This document shows positions 57,940 to 64,000 of a DNA stretch of 64,000 nt, piece after piece. Each line of letters starts with the position of its first letter. Positions within the stretch are counted from its first letter, which is position 1. Below the pieces are notes generated by a model. That model had not been told where the DNA came from. It saw only the letters and a list, made by a program, of their open reading frames with translations, and searched no databases. A program made the translations under genes and the position numbers. This DNA comes from Polynucleobacter corsicus (GTDB lineage: Bacteria > Pseudomonadota > Gammaproteobacteria > Burkholderiales > Burkholderiaceae). The stretch is from contig NZ_CP061314.1 of NCBI RefSeq assembly GCF_018688255.1, positions 496,001 to 560,000 on the forward strand. Direction: 5' to 3'.

Positions 57940-57958
57940 TAATTAGCTATGCAACTAT
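57940..57958. promoter_or_regulatory. MarR operator copy at its own promoter
   Basis: Identical 19-base copy of the sequence at 57453-57471, 20 bases before the marR start. Autoregulation is likely. The remaining 57959-58157 shows no gene. Confidence 0.7.
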
Positions 57959-58157
57959 ATTGAGAAATACCAACAAAAACCCCACAAATATCCCAAACCC
58001 ATATGTCCCACCCCAATAATTGATATCAGCGCTTCAAGCCACCGCGTTAAAGCTAGAGTCGCGACTAGCAGCGTAGCAATGGATAGGTTCACGCTCTATC
58101 AATTGGAATGAAGCCAACCAAGACACAAATAGATAAACATATTGATAGGGGTGGCAT

Positions 58158-59204
58158 ATGCCAATTTCAAATACAGACTTGCAAGAGTTAGCTAAGGTTT
58201 CCTTGGATGAGTACTTGCGCAACCTACCAGTCGATCAAATTGCGGTAGAAAGACCTTTTCTTAAAAAACTTATGGAAGGGCGAAAGAGCCTATTGGGCGC
58301 AAAGCAGAACGTTGTCGAGAATATCCGCAAAGAACATGGCAGTAACTTTAGCTGGGCCTTTGGCGAGGAGACGGTCAAGTTCAATAAACGCAATACGACT
58401 GAGCAAGCCTCATTCCCCTGGCGTAGAGCAGTCGATGGCCTCTATATTGACTATGACCGCCTATTTAGCAATGGCATCAAAGTGCGTGAAGGCGGGGCTC
58501 GAGGTTTTCAGCTCGAATACAACGAGCGTGTACAACTCATCAACCTCTTGGATGAGCAACTTGAAGTCTTGAGGGAGGGCTTTCTGAATAAGTTAGACCT
58601 AGAACTACACCGTGACGGCTCACACGGCGCAGATGCGGTAGTAGGTCTAGATAGTTTGGTGAGCTTAGCCCCTGATGCTGGCACCGTAGGCGGTATAGAT
58701 CGAGCCAAAGCAAGCTACTGGCGTAATTACGCCGTCAAAGATATTGCCTCAACATCCCCAGGGAACCTAGTGGGCGAAATGGAAACAGCCTGGCGCCAAT
58801 GTATTAAGCATGGCGGTAGCCCTGATTTCATCATTGCGGGTGGCAAGTTTATTGATACCTATCGCAAACAAGTGACAGTGACCCATATCGCAGGATCAGG
58901 TGAAACCAAGTACATCGATGCTGGCGTGGGTGCAGGAGTGAACACAGGCCTAGCCTTTAAAGGTGTAGAGATCATCTGGGATCCGCAGTTTGACGAACTT
59001 GATGCCATGGCCAATAGAACGGTGGAGTGGAGTAAGCGCTGCTATTTCCTCAACACTCGCTTTATGAAGCTAAGGGATGACGACTTAGACATCGTTGCCC
59101 CAATTCGTCCGCACGATACCTTGGCTATGTACGCCATGGTGAACCTACGCTGCGCCTTATCTATCTCACGTGCAAATGCCCATGCGGTATTGGCAATTCA
59201 ATGA
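58158..59204 (+). CDS. Phage major capsid protein
   Basis: A 348-residue protein resembling capsid proteins of small podovirus- or satellite-type phages: PISNTDLQELAKVSLDEYLR at the start, a long N-arm helix, then SPGNLVGEMETAWRQCIKHG, GGKFIDTYRKQ, FKGVEIIWDPQFDEL and RPHDTLAMYAMVNLRCALSI. The last segment matches HK97-like capsid P-domains. Start ATG 58158 has GGGGTGG six bases upstream. It should be expressed with the 59215 gene (10 bases later). It follows cargo block 3 instead of the scaffold gene. Confidence 0.78.
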   Translation: MPISNTDLQELAKVSLDEYLRNLPVDQIAVERPFLKKLMEGRKSLLGAKQNVVENIRKEHGSNFSWAFGEETVKFNKRNTTEQASFPWRRAVDGLYIDYDRLFSNGIKVREGGARGFQLEYNERVQLINLLDEQLEVLREGFLNKLDLELHRDGSHGADAVVGLDSLVSLAPDAGTVGGIDRAKASYWRNYAVKDIASTSPGNLVGEMETAWRQCIKHGGSPDFIIAGGKFIDTYRKQVTVTHIAGSGETKYIDAGVGAGVNTGLAFKGVEIIWDPQFDELDAMANRTVEWSKRCYFLNTRFMKLRDDDLDIVAPIRPHDTLAMYAMVNLRCALSISRANAHAVLAIQ

Positions 59205-59214
59205 GGAGGAATAA

Positions 59215-59610
59215 ATGAATAACGGCATGAATCATAAAGAGCTCATTCATAGTGACTTCCAAATTAAAGAGGTGGAAGCGGTAGTACGCAGAGATGCATT
59301 CACGACTATCCATGTGTTTGTGCCGCCATATGAGACCAACATCCTTCGAAATCTCTTTGGGCGTGAGAACGTCACGGTGTTCGAGCGTCCTTCAAAAACA
59401 ACGATTACTCCAGAGCAAGAGTATGACCGCCTATGCGCTAAGTACGGCCATGAAGTAGTGGCCAAAGTCTTTGGTGAGGATGATGGTGATCGCCTCATGG
59501 AGATCGTAGAGGGCTTGATGAAAGAAGGTCAACTCCCAGCACAAGAGAAGGCATCAGAAGGAACTCTTGCGCAAGAGCCATCAGAAACCAAAGGAGCCAA
59601 GAAACGCTAG
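59215..59610 (+). CDS. Hypothetical phage protein after the capsid
   Basis: A 131-residue protein starting MNNGMNHKELIHSDF, with GAGGAGG before the start. N-terminal beta-rich region (TTIHVFVPPYETNILRNLFG), then an acidic helical tail. Position suggests a head-completion or decoration protein, but there is no recognisable family. It shares the operon with the capsid gene. Confidence 0.62.
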   Translation: MNNGMNHKELIHSDFQIKEVEAVVRRDAFTTIHVFVPPYETNILRNLFGRENVTVFERPSKTTITPEQEYDRLCAKYGHEVVAKVFGEDDGDRLMEIVEGLMKEGQLPAQEKASEGTLAQEPSETKGAKKR

Positions 59611-59622
59611 CAGAAGGGAAGG

Positions 59623-59746
59623 CCACCGCTAGCAGCAGGTATTTGGGTGCGGCTGCGGGTGTTGAAGTAACCATGGTGTGTGGGCGCGCGTAACTGCGCC
59701 CCACTGCCAACACCAATTAAAAGCCTAGGCGGTAGTGGGGCGGTGG
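59623..59746 (+). other. Long nested hairpin region between capsid and lysis genes
   Basis: CCACCGC (59623-59629) pairs with GCGGTGG (59740-59746), GGTGTTG (59658-59664) with CAACACC (59708-59714), and GTGGGCGC (59680-59687) with GCGCCCCAC (59696-59704, one bulge). The nested order would form one long GC-rich structure. No gene fits here (59611-59795). A packaging-signal, leader or ncRNA role is possible. Confidence 0.5.
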
Positions 59747-59795
59747 ACTTCCATACTTATTCATATCTTCGAGCATCAAGAAAAGAGCTAATGAC

Positions 59796-60332
59796 ATGCT
59801 TCCAATCATCACCTCTCTAGTACAAACCTTGGCCGTCAATGGCCTTGGTCTGCTTGCGGGCGCGGTCCAAGCCAAAGGCAAAGAATTCATTGAGAACAAG
59901 ATTGGGGCGCGCATTCCTGATAACCCCAGTCAGGAAGATCTCATCAAGCTCAAGCAACTCGAGATCGAGCAAGAGCAGCTCTTATTGCAATATACGCTCA
60001 AACAAAAAGAGCTCGAGATTGAAGAATCCAAACTTCTAGCTGAGATGCATCGAGCTTCACATGACAATGCCACTAATCGCTGGCAGTCCGATATGGGCAG
60101 TGATTCCAAACTATCGAAGAACATCCGTCCGGGAACCTTGGTTTATATCCTTACGGCCTACCTGTTATTTGCATTGCTCTCAGCCATGGGAATAGATATC
60201 AATGAGGCCTATGTGAGGCTCTTGGGCGAATGGGGTCAGCTAGTCATGCTGGCTTACTTTGGCGGTAGATCAGTTGAGAAGATCTTTGAGATGCGTATGC
60301 ATGGCTCAAATAAAAAAGAAGAAGCCAGGTGA
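59796..60332 (+). CDS. Holin (3TM, GTA-type)
   Basis: A 178-residue membrane protein: an N-terminal hydrophobic segment (4-22), a long coiled coil (about 55-100, rich in EIEQEQLLLQYTLKQKELEI), and two further membrane helices (LVYILTAYLLFALLSAMG and LVMLAYFGGRS). This matches three-helix holins of phages and gene transfer agents. It should open the inner membrane for the endolysin. It overlaps the endolysin start by four bases. Confidence 0.8.
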   Translation: MLPIITSLVQTLAVNGLGLLAGAVQAKGKEFIENKIGARIPDNPSQEDLIKLKQLEIEQEQLLLQYTLKQKELEIEESKLLAEMHRASHDNATNRWQSDMGSDSKLSKNIRPGTLVYILTAYLLFALLSAMGIDINEAYVRLLGEWGQLVMLAYFGGRSVEKIFEMRMHGSNKKEEAR

Positions 60333-60682
60333 ATACAAAGGTAAGTAGTCTAGTAGCAGATCAAGCAGCCTTTCTAATTGACGTCAGCAGACTAATCCAG
60401 TTTGCTACTGCGGAAGGGTGGGTGATTACCGGCGGTGAGCTTTGGCGCTCACCAGAGCAACAAGAAATCTACTTCAAGACCGGTAGATCAAAGACTATGA
60501 ATAGCAATCACCTAAGACGTTGCGCTATTGATCTGAACTTCTTTTGGAATGGAAAGCTTATCTGGGACAAGGAGCTGATCCGTACGGTGGGTGATTATTG
60601 GGAAAGCCTAAGCCCCAAAAATATGTGGGGAGGGAATTTCAAGGGATTTGTGGATGTGCCGCATTTTGAGAGAGTTGCTTGA
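60329..60682 (+). CDS. M15-family endolysin (D-Ala-D-Ala-type peptidase)
   Basis: A 117-residue peptidoglycan hydrolase from GTG 60329: RSPEQQEIYFKTG, NSNHLRRCAIDLNFF with zinc ligands His61 and Asp68, and VDVPHFE with His112. It cleaves peptide crosslinks in the cell wall during lysis. Four-base overlap with the holin. Its 3' end overlaps the convergent integrase end by 44 bases, which may link their expression. Confidence 0.85.
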   Translation: MNTKVSSLVADQAAFLIDVSRLIQFATAEGWVITGGELWRSPEQQEIYFKTGRSKTMNSNHLRRCAIDLNFFWNGKLIWDKELIRTVGDYWESLSPKNMWGGNFKGFVDVPHFERVA

Positions 60683-62003
60683 TATTCTTATTAATATAGT
60701 TAACCCAATCCCCCATTAGAAATGCGCGTTTATCTAATTGATCTTGCCTTCTATATGCTGCTTCAGCCTTATTTTTGATCGTATGCGCTAAAGCTAATTC
60801 AACCGTCTCATTTGAGTATTCCGTAGTCTCGGCAGCCCAGTCACGAAATGTAGATCTAAAACCATGCGGCACGAAGTCTACATACTTAGGCATCTTTCTC
60901 ATCATTGCAAGCAGAGCCATATTAGATAGCGGGTGTTCTTTGTGAATATTGCTGGGAAAGAGATAGGAATTCACTCTGATTGTCTTTAGTTGATTGAGGA
61001 TTTCTATAGCTCTAATATTTAGTGGAACGCGATGTTCTTTGCCCGCTTTCATGCGCTCGGCTGGAATCGTCCAAACCTTGGCTTCAAAATCAAACTCATC
61101 CCATTGAGCCTCGATTACCTCGCTTGTTCTGCTTGCGGTGAGGATAAGCAACTCAAGTGCATATGCCGAGAATCCAGAGTGACACCTTAATTCATTAACA
61201 AATTCTCCGATGCGCTTAAAAGGCAAGGCAGGGTGATGGACGCTCTTTTTAATCTTGCTTGCTTTAGGCAATAAGTGAGATAGAGCACCTTGATAACGCG
61301 CAGGATTATCACCTTGCATGTATTGATGTGCTTTACACCAATCTAGTATTACCTCAATCCGCTGCCGAACTCTGGTAGCTGTTTCAGTACGCACATTCCA
61401 AAAGGTACCCTCTATTTCACCTTTCTTGTTCTTAATATCTTGCTCAAGAACTTTCACTATGTGGCTAGTATTAATATGATCAACTCTTAGTTTGCCAATT
61501 AACGGTGAGACGAATTTAGCTATCGTAGTTGTCCATTGATCTTGATGCTTTTCATTTGACCATTCAACTTTTTTGGCTTGGATACATCTTTCCGCAGCTG
61601 CTGCAAAAGTGATGGTGTGAACGTTTTCCTCGAATGCTTTAGATCGCCTAGCTATTCTTTGCTCTAGAGGATCGACTCCATCAAGTATCTGCCGACGTAG
61701 GTCTAAAGCCTTCAATCTAGCGTTGGATAGTGAAAAAGATTCGATTGGGCCAATACCCATTTCTCGGCGTTTAAGAGTGACTGGGCTAGTAAAGCGAAAG
61801 ATCCAGCTTCGAGCGGTGCCGTTGGGGGTTTTTGTAACCTGAAGGTATAGACCTTTATTTTCAGGGTCAGCATGGTAGCCAGGCTTATTAACTGAGATAA
61901 TTCCACGTGCAGTGAAAGATGGCTTTCGAGAGCCTGCAGTTATCTGTTTATTATCTCGCTTAGAACTCAACCTACCCACCAGTCTACCCACCAGTCTACC
62001 CAC
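60639..62003 (-). CDS. int: Tyrosine-type site-specific integrase
   Basis: A P4-type integrase of up to 454 residues. A DUF4102-like N-terminus (GYHADPENKGLYLQVTKTPN), core-binding and catalytic domains follow, with Arg in ASRTSEVIEAQW, HGFRSTFR (His, Arg), LAHTIKNK (His) and the nucleophile Tyr in AAYRRQDQL. The start is uncertain: GTG 62003 reads VGRLVGRLVGRL from the tandem repeats at 61972-62006; a TTG shortly after is possible. It lies inside the attR end, so it is likely responsible for integration into tRNA-Ser. Confidence 0.93.
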   Translation of the reverse strand: MGRLVGRLVGRLSSKRDNKQITAGSRKPSFTARGIISVNKPGYHADPENKGLYLQVTKTPNGTARSWIFRFTSPVTLKRREMGIGPIESFSLSNARLKALDLRRQILDGVDPLEQRIARRSKAFEENVHTITFAAAAERCIQAKKVEWSNEKHQDQWTTTIAKFVSPLIGKLRVDHINTSHIVKVLEQDIKNKKGEIEGTFWNVRTETATRVRQRIEVILDWCKAHQYMQGDNPARYQGALSHLLPKASKIKKSVHHPALPFKRIGEFVNELRCHSGFSAYALELLILTASRTSEVIEAQWDEFDFEAKVWTIPAERMKAGKEHRVPLNIRAIEILNQLKTIRVNSYLFPSNIHKEHPLSNMALLAMMRKMPKYVDFVPHGFRSTFRDWAAETTEYSNETVELALAHTIKNKAEAAYRRQDQLDKRAFLMGDWVNYINKNIKQLSQNAAHPQIP

Positions 62004-62006
62004 CAG
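61972..62006 (+). repeat. Right-end tandem repeats (3 x CTACCCACCAG)
   Basis: Copies at 61972-61982, 61984-61994 and 61996-62006, 12 bases apart, same unit and orientation as the left-end copies. They lie in the 5' region of int, likely arm-type sites. Confidence 0.75.
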
Positions 62007-62125
62007 TTAAACGTAGATTTTAGTGAAGTTGAATGGGTTAGATTGGAGTAGGGTTACCTTGTAGGCCATGTATTACATGGGTTTATAGGGTAGTGGTAGA
62101 CTTGCGCGGAGGGTGAATTTTTAGA

Positions 62126-62140
62126 CACCCTCTCCGCCAG
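62126..62140 (+). other. attR core (15-bp direct repeat)
   Basis: Exact copy of the tRNA-Ser 3' end (5905-5919). Core DNA resumes to the right. The stretch 62007-62125 holds no gene. Confidence 0.88.
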
Positions 62141-62179
62141 CCAGATTCTATATTTGTAAATATAGAAAAGATATTCATC

Positions 62180-62208
62180 AAGCCCCGCCATGACGTGGGG
62201 CTTTTTAT
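62180..62208 (+). terminator. Intrinsic terminator (originally behind tRNA-Ser)
   Basis: AAGCCCC (62180-62186), 10-base loop, GGGGCTT (62197-62203), T run. In the empty site it would follow tRNA-Ser directly. Confidence 0.85.
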
Positions 62209-62226
62209 TTCAAAGGAGCATTACGG

Positions 62227-64000
62227 TTGCAATCGAGTCAGCAAGTACTTCATGATGTTTTTGGCTTTGATCAATTTCGTGGTGCTCAGGCTTCTATTGT
62301 TGAGCATGTAGTTTCTGGTGGTGATGCTTTGGTCCTCATGCCCACTGGCGCAGGTAAGTCGCTGTGCTATCAGATTCCCTCCTTGGTGCGCCGCGGTGTA
62401 GGAGTGGTAGTTTCACCCTTAATCGCGTTGATGCAAGATCAAGTCGATGCCTTAACCCAGCTAGGTGTTAAGGCTTCTTTTCTAAACTCCAGTCTAGATG
62501 CGGCAACATCCCAACAGGTGACCAGTCAATTACTGGCCGGAGAGCTTGATTTGATCTATGTAGCACCAGAACGCTTAATGAACCCAGGCTTTCTATCCAT
62601 ATTGGATCGACTTCATGCGGGACCTGGCATTGCATTATTTGCGATTGATGAAGCGCACTGCGTTTCTCAATGGGGCCATGATTTCCGCCCAGAATATCGC
62701 CAGTTAACTGTTCTGCACGAGCGATTTCCGAAAGTGCCTCGTATCGCATTAACAGCGACCGCAGATGCACCAACCCGCGCAGAAATTGTTGAACGTCTTT
62801 CGCTGGAATCTGCTGAGCAGTTTGTCTCTAGCTTTGATCGTCCTAATATTAAGTATCGAGTGCTACAAAAGCAGAGTGCTAAGCAACAGTTAGAACATTT
62901 TTTAGATGCTGAACATGCCGATGATTCTGGAATCATTTATTGCCTATCGCGTCGCAGTGTAGAAGAGACTGCGCAATGGTTGCAAGACCGCGGGTGGGAT
63001 GCCATGCCGTATCACGCAGGTCTAAGTGTGGAGACACGCAGCGCCAATCAAAAACGCTTCTTGCGTGAAGAAGGCGTCATCATGGTTGCAACCGTAGCTT
63101 TTGGTATGGGCATTGATAAACCCAACGTCCGCTTTGTGGCTCATCTAGATCTACCCAAAAGTATGGAAGGCTATTACCAAGAAACTGGACGGGCAGGGCG
63201 CGATGGCTTGCCTGCCAATGCTTGGATGGCCTATGGGTTTGGAGATGTGGTGAGCTTACGGCAAATGGTAGATTCTGGCGAAGCTTCTGAAGATCGCAAA
63301 AGAGTAGAGCGCCAAAAGCTCAACGCTTTGCTGGGCTATTGCGAATCTACGACTTGCCGCCATCAAACGATCTTGCGCTACTTTGGAGAGGTACATGCTG
63401 GTAGTTGTGGTCACTGTGATAACTGTCTAGAGCCAGTAGCGACTTGGAATGCCACACAGGAGGTGCAAAAAGCACTGTCATGCGTGTATCGCACAGGCCA
63501 ACGCTTTGGTGTGACCCATTTAATTGATGTGCTGTTGGGTAAAGTAACTCCCAGGGTGAAACAGTATTTTCATGAGCAAGTAAGTACATTTGGTATTGGT
63601 GCAGAGCTCAATCAGGCTCAGTGGAATAGCATCTATCGGCAATTGGTGGCTGGTGGATATTTAGATGCGGATATTGAATTACATGGTGGCTTAAAGTTGG
63701 TGGATGGTATTGCTTTGCCTGTGCTACGTGGAGAGCAAGAGGTTTGGCTGCGAAAAGAAACAGGCTATTCCAAGAGCAAGGCTACGAAGTCTGGAGCAAG
63801 GAAGGGCTCTACACATCCCTTTAGTAATATTGCAGATGAAAAACTGTGGGAGGCGCTGAAGACCAAGCGGACTGAGCTAGCGCGCGAGCAAGGGGTACCA
63901 CCATATGTGATTTTTCATGACAGCACTTTGCTGGAGATGGTTAAGTCTGCGCCAACCACCTTAGATCAGTTCAGTCGTATTGGTGGAGTCGGGCAAGCAA
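62227..64000 (+). CDS. recQ: ATP-dependent DNA helicase RecQ (partial, C-terminus outside window)
   Basis: 3'-5' SF2 helicase acting in recombination and stalled-fork repair. Start TTG 62227 with AAAGGAGC upstream. Visible motifs: LMPTGAGKSLCYQIP (Walker A), AIDEAHCVSQWGHDFRPEY (DEAH), ALTATADA, YHAGLSVETR, ATVAFGMGIDKP, YYQETGRAGRDGLPA, the four zinc cysteines (C in GYCEST, CRHQ, CGHCDNC) and an RQC region. About 591 residues are in the window, ending in an HRDC-like start (LDQFSRIGGVGQ). Host core gene immediately right of the island. Confidence 0.95.
   Translation, partial: MQSSQQVLHDVFGFDQFRGAQASIVEHVVSGGDALVLMPTGAGKSLCYQIPSLVRRGVGVVVSPLIALMQDQVDALTQLGVKASFLNSSLDAATSQQVTSQLLAGELDLIYVAPERLMNPGFLSILDRLHAGPGIALFAIDEAHCVSQWGHDFRPEYRQLTVLHERFPKVPRIALTATADAPTRAEIVERLSLESAEQFVSSFDRPNIKYRVLQKQSAKQQLEHFLDAEHADDSGIIYCLSRRSVEETAQWLQDRGWDAMPYHAGLSVETRSANQKRFLREEGVIMVATVAFGMGIDKPNVRFVAHLDLPKSMEGYYQETGRAGRDGLPANAWMAYGFGDVVSLRQMVDSGEASEDRKRVERQKLNALLGYCESTTCRHQTILRYFGEVHAGSCGHCDNCLEPVATWNATQEVQKALSCVYRTGQRFGVTHLIDVLLGKVTPRVKQYFHEQVSTFGIGAELNQAQWNSIYRQLVAGGYLDADIELHGGLKLVDGIALPVLRGEQEVWLRKETGYSKSKATKSGARKGSTHPFSNIADEKLWEALKTKRTELAREQGVPPYVIFHDSTLLEMVKSAPTTLDQFSRIGGVGQA

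Noticed and set aside
37956..60682. A complete functional prophage
   Set aside because: No tail, connector, baseplate or replication genes recognised, and the head operon is interrupted twice.
6000..62100. A restriction-modification or BREX locus (suggested by the WYL regulator)
   Set aside because: No DNA methyltransferase, PglX, PglZ or BrxC-like protein is present.

Overview
The window looks like a chromosomal segment of a freshwater betaproteobacterium of the Burkholderiaceae, most likely Polynucleobacter or a close relative. That is inferred from the core gene order trxB-ftsK-lolA-serS, the short FtsK, moderate base composition and general protein character; no database search was possible. 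The core flanks are 1-5918 (trxB, ftsK, lolA, serS, a vapBC toxin-antitoxin pair and tRNA-Ser(CGA)) and 62141-64000 (a terminator and the start of recQ).

Everything between is one integrated element of about 56 kb. It sits in the 3' end of tRNA-Ser: a 15-bp direct repeat at 5905-5919 (the tRNA 3' end) recurs at 62126-62140. A tyrosine integrase lies just inside the right end, and a 12-bp repeated unit occurs twice at the left end and three times at the right end in the same orientation, as expected of integrase arm sites.

The backbone resembles a prophage or phage satellite with head and lysis genes but no tail: AlpA regulator, DUF1376 protein, TerS, TerL, portal, scaffold-like protein, major capsid, holin, M15 endolysin, integrase. 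Three cargo blocks are spliced into it. (1) 6-37.9 kb: many accessory genes, including an alarmone hydrolase, a Cas4-like/DEDD nuclease, clusters of small proteins, a WYL regulator, a transglutaminase-like protein, MerR + VIT/VWA, a five-gene helicase-nuclease/ion-channel operon, HNH + HIT, and VWA + RmuC. (2) 41.7-48.5 kb, between TerL and portal: a TetR regulator, a YadA-like adhesin and a classical autotransporter. (3) 51.9-57.9 kb, between scaffold-like protein and capsid: Fic, a DEDD exonuclease, a metallophosphoesterase, HipBA, and MarR with a tautomerase.

Two observations stand out. First, 23818-31869 is a tight operon: a 1316-residue SF1 helicase with a C-terminal Vsr/MTES_1575-like nuclease domain, a polytopic coiled-coil protein, a membrane-anchored extracytoplasmic protein, a MotA/ZorA-like four-helix protein with a long tail, and an ExbD/MotB/ZorB-like protein with the conserved membrane Asp. 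It looks like an uncharacterised Zorya-like antiviral system using another effector. Second, an exact gapped palindrome GCTCA-N5-TGAGC occurs seven times, all between 7.5 and 35.1 kb and six of them in promoter regions of cargo operons, including that of the WYL regulator and the region between merR and the helicase operon. This suggests one island-wide regulon.

Other features include a promoter-structure-terminator unit that looks like a small RNA (10989-11142), several operator palindromes for toxin-antitoxin and MarR loci, an intact IS3-family element with a programmed frameshift site inserted in an older IS remnant, and two strongly structured intergenic regions (56911-57014 and 59623-59746).
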